This document shows positions 8,226 through 16,266 of a DNA stretch of 64,000 bases, one piece after another (position 1 is the first letter of the stretch; each line of letters opens with the position of its first letter). The notes below the pieces were generated by a model. That model had not been told where the DNA came from. It saw nothing but the letters and a program-made list of their open reading frames with translations, and made no database searches. The stretch spans positions 62,001-126,000 of the forward strand of contig NZ_JALPRD010000011.1 of assembly GCF_023197165.1 (NCBI RefSeq), read 5' to 3'. The DNA comes from Sphingopyxis sp. MSC1_008 (GTDB lineage: Bacteria > Pseudomonadota > Alphaproteobacteria > Sphingomonadales > Sphingomonadaceae). The position numbers and the translations under genes are program-made.

Positions 8226-10658
8226 TCAGAAGTCCTTGCTCACCTTGATCCCGATCAGGCGCGGGCGAATGACATTGTCATAAAAGACCCCGCCACCCGG
8301 CGTAAGGCCGTCGCCGTCGCCGCACACCGTCTCGCCGCACTGGACCGCGCTGTTGATCACGCCGCGGCTGTCGAACAGATTCGTCGCGAACAGCTCGGCA
8401 TCCCAGCCTTCGCCCTTCACGCCGATGCTGACATCGGCGGTCGTATAGGCTTTGAAATCGCCGACGATGTCATTTTCGAGCGTGCGAAGGTCGGACCGCC
8501 TTTTGCCGATATGGTTGACCGCGAACTGAACGTGGCCATCGAGGCCACTGATCGGGAATTCATAGCGTGCGACGGCATTGCCCTTGAACTTCGCGGTGAC
8601 CGGCAGGCGCGATCCCGACGGCGCCAGCAGGCTGTTGTCGGGCGTCGTGCAATCGAAGTCGGCGTTGGCGATCGCACAGAAATCGCGGCGGATCGTCGCA
8701 TCGTTATAGCTGGCACCCATGCCGAGCGAGAAACCGCCCGAACGGTAGCTGACGTCGGCCTCGATCCCGCGGATCCGCGCGATACCGGCGTTGCGCACTT
8801 CGCTGAGCCCGTTGGCGCCGAGGAAGGAGAGCTGGATATTTTTCCAGTCCTGCTGATACACCGCACCATTGAAACGAACCGGGCCAAAGCTGGTCTTCCA
8901 CCCCAATTCGTAATTGTCGAGCGTGTCGGAGCCATAGGGCGGCAGCGATCCGCGCCGGTTGATCCCGCCCGGACGGAAGCCGCGCGACCAGGTCGCATAC
9001 ATCATCACATCGTCGGTGAACTTGTACGTCAGGTTCAGCTTGTGGATGAAGTCGGTCTTCTTTGTCCGTTTGTCGAGGTTGGTGCACGGCGAGCCGTCGA
9101 CAACCGCCGGCCCCTGGCACGCATAGACCGGATTGCTGCTGTAGCCGGGGTTGCTGTAGCCGAAGAAGCCGACAAGGCTGTTGTCGAACTTGTACAGGCG
9201 GCCGCCGCCGGTCAGCGTCAATTTGTCGGTGATATCGAAGCTGAGTTCGCCGAACGCGGCATAGTCGCGGTCGACGCGCAGCTGCTTGGTCAGCCAGATA
9301 TTATCGACGGTGCCCGGCACCTGCAGATCGTCGGACAGGTTGTCGATGATATAATGCTGCTCGATATTATGCGACTGGCGCTGGTAGAACAGCCCGCCGA
9401 TGAAGCGGATGCGCGCGTCGGCGGGCGAGGCGACGCGGATTTCGCCGAAGTTGCGGCGATAGCGGTCGATGCCCTGGATATATTGGTTCGGGCTGATCTG
9501 GTCGCCGGCATTGTCGTAAAGATAGACCGCCGAGCCGAAGAGCGCGTCGTAGAAATAGGCGTAATCCGAATAGTCGCTGTCGGTCAGCGTCTTGCGGCGC
9601 AGATGCCCGCCGGTGACCGTGAGGTCCCAGTTGCCGATCTTGCCCTCGATCGTCAGCGCCGCCTGGATCCATTTATCGTCGCTGCGTTCGGGATTATATT
9701 GCACCGTCTGCAGGCTGCGCGTCACTGCGGACGAGCGTTCCTGGGCAAAGCTGCCGTTCGCTTTCTGGATCTGTCCCATCAGCGTCGGGCGGAGCGTCCA
9801 GTCGTCGTCGAGTTCGATGCCGAGCGCGAGGCGCGCGCCATAGGTGTCGACGGTATTATAATCCTTTTCGACCAGATCGGCGTTGTTCTGGCTGATGTCG
9901 TCGCCGGGAAGATTGATGACCGTATCATTCTCGCCGTCGCCGTCGGTATCGGTGTTCTGGCTGATCGGATAGACGCGCGTCCCCGCGATATTGTCGATAT
10001 AGCCGGCGTCGTGGCGATACCAGCCGACGAGGCGCAGCGCCGCGCGATCGCTGATCCGCGCGTTGATGAAACCCTCGGCAACGCCGCCGATACCGCCGCG
10101 CGTCACGCTGTTGAGTTCGAGCCCCACCGAGCCATAGGTGCCGCTGGTGTCGGGCTTGTTGGTGACGAGCTTGATCGTGCCCGCCATCGAACTCGCGCCA
10201 TAGAGCGTGCCCTGCGGCCCCGCGAGCGCCTCGACGCGCGCGAGGTCATAAGCGTGGATGTCGAGCGCGCCTTGGATGGTCGTGATCGGCATTTCGTCGA
10301 GATACGTGCCGACGGTCGGCAGCGAGGTCGAGTGGTTGGCATTCTCACCCGACGCGACGCCGCGGAAATAGACCTGGCTGAACCCCGGCGCGAGCGTCTG
10401 GATCGTCACCGACGGCAGGAATTTGACGACGTCCTGGAATTCCTTGACCTGCAGCTCGTCGAGCCGCTCGGTCCCGATCGCGGTGATCGCGAGCGGCACG
10501 TCCTGCAGATTTTCTTCGCGTTTCGACGCGGTGACGACGATGTCGCGATCGTCGTCGGTGTTATTTTGCTGGGCCAGCGCGGTTCCCGATGTGCACAGGA
10601 TCGTGCCGCCGAGCAGGAACGCGCCGCTTTTGGTCAATACTGCCGATAGTTTCCGCAT
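8226..10658 (-). CDS. TonB-dependent outer-membrane receptor
   Basis: An 810-residue outer-membrane transporter. The signal peptide (about 1-30) ends TALAQQ, followed by a TonB-box-like stretch DIVVTASKREENLQDVP (about 39-55), a plug domain to about residue 170, and a long beta-barrel ending in the terminal aromatic KDF. The ATG at 10658 is chosen for its signal peptide and GAGGGGG ribosome site; an upstream extension lacks both. It lies directly downstream of a TPR-sulfotransferase gene on the same strand, a pairing common in sphingomonads. The class usually imports siderophores, oligosaccharides or aromatic ligands; the ligand here is unknown. Confidence 0.95.
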   Translation of the reverse strand: MRKLSAVLTKSGAFLLGGTILCTSGTALAQQNNTDDDRDIVVTASKREENLQDVPLAITAIGTERLDELQVKEFQDVVKFLPSVTIQTLAPGFSQVYFRGVASGENANHSTSLPTVGTYLDEMPITTIQGALDIHAYDLARVEALAGPQGTLYGASSMAGTIKLVTNKPDTSGTYGSVGLELNSVTRGGIGGVAEGFINARISDRAALRLVGWYRHDAGYIDNIAGTRVYPISQNTDTDGDGENDTVINLPGDDISQNNADLVEKDYNTVDTYGARLALGIELDDDWTLRPTLMGQIQKANGSFAQERSSAVTRSLQTVQYNPERSDDKWIQAALTIEGKIGNWDLTVTGGHLRRKTLTDSDYSDYAYFYDALFGSAVYLYDNAGDQISPNQYIQGIDRYRRNFGEIRVASPADARIRFIGGLFYQRQSHNIEQHYIIDNLSDDLQVPGTVDNIWLTKQLRVDRDYAAFGELSFDITDKLTLTGGGRLYKFDNSLVGFFGYSNPGYSSNPVYACQGPAVVDGSPCTNLDKRTKKTDFIHKLNLTYKFTDDVMMYATWSRGFRPGGINRRGSLPPYGSDTLDNYELGWKTSFGPVRFNGAVYQQDWKNIQLSFLGANGLSEVRNAGIARIRGIEADVSYRSGGFSLGMGASYNDATIRRDFCAIANADFDCTTPDNSLLAPSGSRLPVTAKFKGNAVARYEFPISGLDGHVQFAVNHIGKRRSDLRTLENDIVGDFKAYTTADVSIGVKGEGWDAELFATNLFDSRGVINSAVQCGETVCGDGDGLTPGGGVFYDNVIRPRLIGIKVSKDF

Positions 10659-10799
10659 GGAATCCCCCTCACATGACAGTCCTGTGACGGAGCATGACGC
10701 AGCGCCGCGCAAGCGCAAGCCTTGTTGGCGGGGAGCCGCGGTCGTTGGTCGAAAATGTCGTCCGCTGTTGCCGAAAGGCAACGTTTTGTCGCGCGGGGC

Positions 10800-12617
10800 C
10801 TAGCCGAAATCGGCGGGAATGGCCGGATAGGCGCCGAGGACGGGGCCGAGCGCCTGCTTCAGCGGATCGAGCCATTTTTCATAGGGTTGCCATTGCCCGA
10901 CGCCGTCGCGATTGATCGGTTTGCGCACCTGTTCGCTCGACGCCGTACGTACCGCGCGCGCGTTGGCGTGGAATGCCATGCAGGCATCTTCGAAGGGCTG
11001 GTCCAGAAAAGCGAGCATCGCGCGCACTTCGGCCTCGGGATCGTCGAGCAGCGCCTCGTGGATCACGCGGTGGACGCGGCCCGGCTGCACCGCGTCGATA
11101 TGCGCCATCAGGCGGACATAGTCGCGGTAATAGCCGCCGACATCGGCGAGCCCGTAACTGAACGCCTGGCCTTTCGCATAATGCTGGCGGAAGTTCGAAA
11201 AGCAGCAGTCGAGCGGGTGCCGCCGCGCGTCGATGATCTTAGCATTCGGCAGGATCAGGCGGATGAAGGCGGTATAGAGCCAGTTGTTCGGCAGCTTGTC
11301 GATATAGAAGGGCTTGCCGGTCTTGCGCTGCACCGCGGTACGCTGGAGGAAGGCCGCGCCCAGCTCGGCGAGCCGTTCGGTGGGTGTTTCGGCCAGCGCT
11401 TCGATCCAGCGCCGTCCGTCATCATGCCTTTCCCGGCCGAGGCCGAGCGCTAACGCGGGGATGTCGGGCAGTTCCATCGTGCCTTCGATCGCCGAATGGC
11501 TCGCGAGTATCTGTTCGATCAGCGTCGATCCCGCGCGCGGCATACCGAGAATGAAGATCGGATCGGGCGCCGGGTCGCCCGCGCCTGCGCGCGCGGCGAG
11601 GAAATCGGGGGTGCAGGCGGCGATGATCGCGTCGACCGCCGCGCTCGTTTCGGCGGCGCGATAGCCGAGCTGGGCGGATCGGATCGCGTTGCCCGCGGCA
11701 TAGTGGCGAAACGCCGGTTCATGTTCGGCGGCATCGTCATACGCCTTGCCGAGCGCGAAATGCAGGTGCAGCCGGTCGTCGGCGCGCGCGTCGCTGTCGG
11801 GTTCGGCCGCAGCGAGTGCGGCCTCCATCGCGGCGCGGTCCTCCGCGTCGAAACGGATCGTCTTGAGGTTGGCGAGGCTCCACCAGATTTCGCCGAGCCC
11901 CGGATCGGCATCCAGCGCGCGGCGATAGGCGGCGATGCTGTCGTCCTGCCGCCCGACGGTCTTGAGCATATGGCCATAGCTCATCCACAGTTTGGCGTGA
12001 TCGGGGAAGCGGCGCGTCAGCTCTTCATAGAGCGCGAGCGCCTCGTCATAGCCGCCGATACGGCCAAGCGCAGCGGCGCGCAAATTCGCGTGGGCAGGGT
12101 TGTCGGGATCATCGCCGAGTACGGCATCGAGCGTCATTGCCGCGTCGGCGAAGCGGTTCTGCTTGTAATAGACCGTCGCGAGATTGGCGCGCGCGGCGCC
12201 GAAGCCCGGCGCGAGCTGCAGCGCGCGCGACAGGAGTTTTTCGGCGTCGTCATAACGTCCGATGCGGCCCGCGACCTCGGCGAGCATGCGGATCGCCGCG
12301 ACGTCGGTCGCATCCTCGCGCAGCCGCTGGCGCAGCGCCCCCTCGGCATCGGGCAGCCGGTCCTCGGCGAGCGCGAGCGCGGCATCGACCATCGCGGGAT
12401 CGTGGATCGTCGCGCCGATCGCCGCGAGCGATGCCGCCTGCGCTTCGGTTTCGCGGTCGAGTGCGCGGAGCGCATGCGCGGCGAGGCGATGCGCCGCCGC
12501 CGACGTCGGGACCGCCTCGATGATCGCCTGCGCCTGCGCCAGCGCGGCGCCGGGTTCGCCGCTCAGCAGGCGGCGGGCGTTGGCGAGTGCTTCATCATGC
12601 GAGACGGTCGCGGTCAT
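10800..12617 (-). CDS. TPR-repeat sulfotransferase family protein
   Basis: A 605-residue protein. The N-terminal half (about 1-270) is a series of degenerate tetratricopeptide helices. The C-terminal half begins with a sulfotransferase P-loop-like motif, ILGMPRAGSTLIEQ, near residue 360, which in this family binds the 5'-phosphosulfate of PAPS. A later ARRHPLDCCFSNFRQHY stretch is also typical of the family. The ATG at 12617 avoids an upstream extension into an inverted repeat. It is 141 nt upstream of the TonB receptor and may be cotranscribed. The acceptor is unknown, and the catalytic activity of this TPR-linked branch is largely unproven. Confidence 0.9.
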   Translation of the reverse strand: MTATVSHDEALANARRLLSGEPGAALAQAQAIIEAVPTSAAAHRLAAHALRALDRETEAQAASLAAIGATIHDPAMVDAALALAEDRLPDAEGALRQRLREDATDVAAIRMLAEVAGRIGRYDDAEKLLSRALQLAPGFGAARANLATVYYKQNRFADAAMTLDAVLGDDPDNPAHANLRAAALGRIGGYDEALALYEELTRRFPDHAKLWMSYGHMLKTVGRQDDSIAAYRRALDADPGLGEIWWSLANLKTIRFDAEDRAAMEAALAAAEPDSDARADDRLHLHFALGKAYDDAAEHEPAFRHYAAGNAIRSAQLGYRAAETSAAVDAIIAACTPDFLAARAGAGDPAPDPIFILGMPRAGSTLIEQILASHSAIEGTMELPDIPALALGLGRERHDDGRRWIEALAETPTERLAELGAAFLQRTAVQRKTGKPFYIDKLPNNWLYTAFIRLILPNAKIIDARRHPLDCCFSNFRQHYAKGQAFSYGLADVGGYYRDYVRLMAHIDAVQPGRVHRVIHEALLDDPEAEVRAMLAFLDQPFEDACMAFHANARAVRTASSEQVRKPINRDGVGQWQPYEKWLDPLKQALGPVLGAYPAIPADFG

Positions 12618-12628
12618 CCCGAAAATTT

Positions 12629-12738
12629 CGTCATTTCCGCGAAGGCGGGAATCCCGCTTCTTCCTGTCGGGTCGCAATAGAGTTTCGATGAACGGTATCC
12701 GGCCGCAGAGCGGGATTCCCGCCTTCGCGGAAATGACG
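12629..12738. repeat. REP-like long inverted repeat
   Basis: Two perfectly complementary 30-nt arms (12629-12658 and 12709-12738), beginning CGTCATTTCCGCGAAGGCGG, flank a 50-nt spacer. It lies between the DsbA-like gene and the sulfotransferase gene. The same design recurs near 28336, 20630, 39639, 48366 and 52944 with a shared CGTCNTC start, so it belongs to a dispersed family. Confidence 0.85.
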
Positions 12739-12786
12739 AGGAGGGAAATTCCAGCACCTTGTCGACCATTTCCCCCTCGATCTCCC

Positions 12787-14394
12787 TCAGCTTTTCGCCG
12801 CGCGGGCTTTCGCGACGGCCTGCTTCAACGCGTCGTAACCGATCTGTCCCTGGAACAGCTGGTTGCCGACGATCCAGGTCGGGGTGGCGTTGAGCTGCAA
12901 CTGGGTCGCGATCGCGAGGTTGCTGTCGAGTTCGCGCTGGAACAGCGCCTCGTTCGCGGTCGCGTCGGCGGTGCCGTCGGTGACGACCCCGACCTTTTCG
13001 GCCGCCGCGGCGATCGCCGCCTTGTCGAGCGAGCCCGCCGCGAACATCGCGTGGTGGAAGGCGTCATATTTGCCCTGCCGCGCCGCGGCGAGCGCCATGA
13101 TCGCGGCATCGCGGCTTTGCGGCGCGATGATCGGCAGTTCGCGGAACACGACCTTCAGGCGCTTGTCCTCGCGGATCAGCCGGTCGACGTCGGGCACGCT
13201 CGCGCGGCAGAAACCGCACGCATAGTCGGTGAACACCACCAGCGTGACGTCGCCGTCGGCATTGCCCGCCCAAGCCCCGGCATAGGGTTTTTCGAGCGCG
13301 GGGCGGATCGTGTCGATCGCCTTGGCGATTTCGCCATTGCGCTGCGCTTCGAGCGCCTCGGGAATGATCTGCGGGTTCGCCTTGATATAGTCGGCGACGA
13401 TGGTTTCGACCTCGGCCTTGCTCATCCCGCCGCCGAAGCGGCCTCCGAGCCAGAAGACGATGGCGAGCAACAATATGCCGCCGAGCGCCAGCCCCCATGC
13501 GCGCGTTGAAACGCCTTCCATCGCCATCCCCTTCACCTGCGGCGAGCGCTGCGCCGGCATCGCCTTGGCATTGGCGGTCTTTTTCACGGGCTGCGCAATC
13601 GGCGAGCGATCGTCGCCTTCCATGGCGCTCGCCGAATCGGCCGGCGCGGGCTTCGCCACGGCCGGAATCGCAGCGTCGCCCGCAAAGAGCGGCAGGTCGG
13701 GCGCAGCAGGCGCGCTCGCCTGCGCGGCAGCGGCTTCCTCGCGCGCGAGCAATTGTTCGAGGCCCGATGGCGGCGGTGCCAGTTCCTCGCGCGGCGCGGG
13801 GCGCAGCTTGCTTGCGGCATCGCCGATACCGTCGCGCAGGCTTTCGCCGCTCGCCTTGGCGATATCGACCACGCCGGCCTTGGTCTTGCCCGCGACTTCG
13901 CCGAGCCCGCGCCCGGCCTCGCTCGACAGTTTACGGGCCTTGTCGCCGAGCGCCATCTTCTCCCACGCCTCGCCGCTCGCTTTCGCTGCGGCACGGCCGG
14001 CCTGCGCCGACCCGCGTCCCGCCGCGCGCGCGGCGCGCGCGGAGAGGGCACCCGTCTTTGCCGCGAACTCGCGTGAACGGCGCGGGATTTCCATCGCTTC
14101 GACGCGCGCGGGAATGTCGGCGCGGTCGCCGATGCCGATCGTCCAGTCGGCAAAGGCTTCGGCGCCGCGCTGAATGCGATCCCACAGGTTCGCCGCCCCG
14201 GCCTTGATAGCTTCGGGCTTTACCAGCGGATCGCGCGGCTTTTCGGGCGCGCTGTATCGCGCGAGGTCGATGCCGACGGGGGGCTCGTCCTTTGGCTTTG
14301 CCAATCCTTCATCGCGCGCCGGTGCGCCGCCACTCGGCGTCGGCGCGGGATCGCGCAGCCACGGCTGGTAATAATCGTCTTTTTTGTCAGTCAC
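12787..14394 (-). CDS. membrane-anchored DsbA/Com1-like thiol-disulfide protein
   Basis: A 535-residue protein with an unusual layout. Residues 1-300 are polar and Ala/Lys/Arg-rich with little recognisable fold. One transmembrane helix (about 300-318, GGILLLAIVFWLGG) follows, and then a periplasmic DsbA-like thioredoxin domain with CGFC redox cysteines at about 392-395 and an ATPTWIVGNQLFQGQIG end. The catalytic domain points to a disulfide oxidase or isomerase acting on exported proteins. The start is GTG. It lies 2 nt after a 266-bp structured repeat that supplies the whole 5' leader, with an AGGA inside the terminal stem. The cytoplasmic half is unexplained. Confidence 0.85.
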   Translation of the reverse strand: MTDKKDDYYQPWLRDPAPTPSGGAPARDEGLAKPKDEPPVGIDLARYSAPEKPRDPLVKPEAIKAGAANLWDRIQRGAEAFADWTIGIGDRADIPARVEAMEIPRRSREFAAKTGALSARAARAAGRGSAQAGRAAAKASGEAWEKMALGDKARKLSSEAGRGLGEVAGKTKAGVVDIAKASGESLRDGIGDAASKLRPAPREELAPPPSGLEQLLAREEAAAAQASAPAAPDLPLFAGDAAIPAVAKPAPADSASAMEGDDRSPIAQPVKKTANAKAMPAQRSPQVKGMAMEGVSTRAWGLALGGILLLAIVFWLGGRFGGGMSKAEVETIVADYIKANPQIIPEALEAQRNGEIAKAIDTIRPALEKPYAGAWAGNADGDVTLVVFTDYACGFCRASVPDVDRLIREDKRLKVVFRELPIIAPQSRDAAIMALAAARQGKYDAFHHAMFAAGSLDKAAIAAAAEKVGVVTDGTADATANEALFQRELDSNLAIATQLQLNATPTWIVGNQLFQGQIGYDALKQAVAKARAAKS

Positions 14395-14396
14395 TA

Positions 14397-14662
14397 AGGG
14401 TCAGGTCCTATGAATGGGACGGCTGAGGCGGAAAAATGGCGAACATATCGGACCGAATGACCCGCCGGCCATAGTGGTTCTATGTCCAAGGGGCATTCGG
14501 TCCGAGATGGAAGCCATTTTTCCGTCCCTCCGGGATTTGGCCAAATTTGTCCATTGCCGCGTCAGAGCGCCTTGGAATATTTTCATATGCCGGCGCCGCT
14601 CTTCCTCGCACTGAACAAATTTGCTCCAAACCTCAGTCGTCCCATTCATAGGACCTGACCCT
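14397..14662 (-). repeat. 266-bp structured element, copy A
   Basis: The ends form 32-nt inverted arms (14397-14428 and 14631-14662) with one mismatch. Inside are two further hairpins, so the whole can fold as a three-way junction. Copy B at 36137-36402 has exactly the same length; the central part is almost identical and the arms differ by paired, compensating changes. In the sense of the downstream gene the element reads on the minus strand and stops 2 nt before the GTG of the DsbA-like gene. No target-site duplication is visible. It could be a REP/MITE-type mobile hairpin, a structured RNA leader, or both. Confidence 0.9.
14401..14586 (-). other. possible 61-codon leader ORF in copy A
   Basis: An open frame inside the repeat starts MKIFQGALTRQWTNLAKSRR and ends at a TGA six nt before, and in frame with, the GTG of the DsbA-like gene (TGA-CCC-TTA-GTG). 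The equivalent frame is open with the same length in copy B. The first 28 codons are nearly unchanged, but most later differences are amino-acid changing and follow base pairing. Selection on RNA or DNA structure therefore looks stronger than selection on protein. In this copy the frame is open further upstream to 14649. Translation is unproven. Confidence 0.3.
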
Positions 14663-14716
14663 CATGCCCTTGCGCATCATCGTTGGCGATGCGGTCCCCG
14701 CTTGTCCCGATTGAAT

Positions 14717-16120
14717 CTAACGCCGTTTGCGCTCGCGTTCCACCTCGGCGCGAGCCACCAACGAAATATCCTGTGCGCGGATCCAGTCGGGCGAGCCTTG
14801 GGGCAAGCCCTGCATCGCCATTTCGGCATTACGCAGCGCGAGCGCCGACTGTCCACCCTCAAGACTGTAGCGTTCGGCCGAGGCGAGCGCCGCGCGCGCC
14901 TGATCGCCCTTGTTCGCATAGACGATACCGAGCTGATACCAGGCGAACGGGTTCTGGTTGTCGAGCGCGACGGCGGTTTTCAGCACCTCTTCGGCTTCGG
15001 CATAATTCGCCGGATCCTCGGTCGCGATCAGCGCATGGCCCAGCGTCGCGCTGATCAGCGGTTGCGACCGCGACAGGCTGACCGCCTTGCGCAGCGCCGG
15101 GATCGCTTCCTTGGGCCGCCCCGATTCGAGCAGCACTTGGCCCTCGAGTTCGAGGAAATAGGGGTCGCTGGGATTGCTCGCGAGCAAGCCCTCGACTTCG
15201 GTCAGCGCCTTTTGCGGATAGGCGCTCTTGTGCCACGCATAGGCGCGGGCATAGCGCGCCGGGACGGTCGAATTGCTCTCGGGGAATTTGCGCAGCGTCC
15301 GTTCGGGCTCGGCCATATAGCCCGACAGCTTCGCCTTGATGCGCTGGAAGCGCGCCTCGATTTTCGGATCGGCGGGCTTTTGCCATGCCGGATCGATGAC
15401 ATAGACTTCGCGCAGCGTCTGGATACGGTCGCCCGACATCGGGTGCGTCCGGCCATAGGCCTGATCGTCGTCCTGCTTGACCCCGTAACGGAACTCGAGG
15501 TTCTGCAGTTTCTTGAAAAAGGCGAGACTGCCGCGGCCGCTGATCCCGGCCTTCGACAGATATTGTGCGCCCGCGGCGTCGGCGGTCGATTCCTGGACGC
15601 GGCTGAAGGCGAGGAACTTGCCGAGCGCGGCCTGCTGGCCCGCCATCATGACACCCATGCCGGCCTCACCCGCGCCGGCAGCAATCGCCGCGGCGCCGAG
15701 CAACAGGCTGAGGAGCGAGATGCCCGTCGCGGCTTTGGCGCCTTCGTTGACGCGGATCGCGTGGCCGCCCATCACATGGCCGAGTTCGTGCGCGAGCACG
15801 CCCTGCACCTCTTCGGCGCTGTCGGCCTCCTCGATCAGCCCGCTGAAGACGTAGATGTCCTGGCTGCCCGCGACAAAGGCGTTGATGCTGCGGTCGCCGA
15901 GCAGATGGACGCGCACCTGCCCGGGCCTGAGCCCTGCGGCGACGAGCAGCGGGTCCATCATGTCCTGGAACAAAGCTTCGGTTTCGGCGTCGCGCAGGAT
16001 CGACTGCGCCGCCGCCGGGCGCAGCGCGATGGCGAACATCGCAAGCAATGTCAGCGCGATACGAAAAAGGGAGCGCAGTCTTTGCGCCCCGAACGTGGTC
16101 TGCGGCGGGAAAGCGGTCAT
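14717..16120 (-). CDS. M48 metalloprotease with TPR domain (BepA/YfgC-like)
   Basis: A 467-residue periplasmic protein. The signal sequence (about 15-39) ends RPAAAQ, the zinc motif HELGH is at residues 111-115, and the third-ligand motif ESTADAAG follows. The C-terminal half is a set of TPR helices. This layout is that of BepA/YfgC, which acts in outer-membrane protein quality control. The ATG at 16120 has an AGAGAGG ribosome site; an in-frame ATG at 16165 has none. The downstream gene on the same strand is the DsbA-like protein, past structured element A, so both may work on envelope protein folding. Confidence 0.93.
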   Translation of the reverse strand: MTAFPPQTTFGAQRLRSLFRIALTLLAMFAIALRPAAAQSILRDAETEALFQDMMDPLLVAAGLRPGQVRVHLLGDRSINAFVAGSQDIYVFSGLIEEADSAEEVQGVLAHELGHVMGGHAIRVNEGAKAATGISLLSLLLGAAAIAAGAGEAGMGVMMAGQQAALGKFLAFSRVQESTADAAGAQYLSKAGISGRGSLAFFKKLQNLEFRYGVKQDDDQAYGRTHPMSGDRIQTLREVYVIDPAWQKPADPKIEARFQRIKAKLSGYMAEPERTLRKFPESNSTVPARYARAYAWHKSAYPQKALTEVEGLLASNPSDPYFLELEGQVLLESGRPKEAIPALRKAVSLSRSQPLISATLGHALIATEDPANYAEAEEVLKTAVALDNQNPFAWYQLGIVYANKGDQARAALASAERYSLEGGQSALALRNAEMAMQGLPQGSPDWIRAQDISLVARAEVERERKRR

Positions 16121-16266
16121 CCCCGCCTCTCTTGCGCCGCGCGCCTGAACCCCGAGTGAAGCCATGCGGGCTTATTGGGGGTCCGTGCGCGCGGACGCAA
16201 GGTGCAGATCGTGCTTATGCGATCAATCGGCCCTGATGTCAGTTGCCACCCGATCGGCCTGGACGA

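Noticed and set aside
7800..10649. 949-codon plus-strand open frame opposite the TonB receptor
   Set aside because: Antisense frame of a GC-rich gene; composition is Arg/Val/Asp-rich with no domain, while the opposite strand encodes a full TonB receptor with signal peptide.
14397..14662. Insertion sequence with transposase
   Set aside because: Terminal inverted arms look like IS ends, but the 266-bp element encodes no transposase and no target duplication is visible; at most a non-autonomous element.
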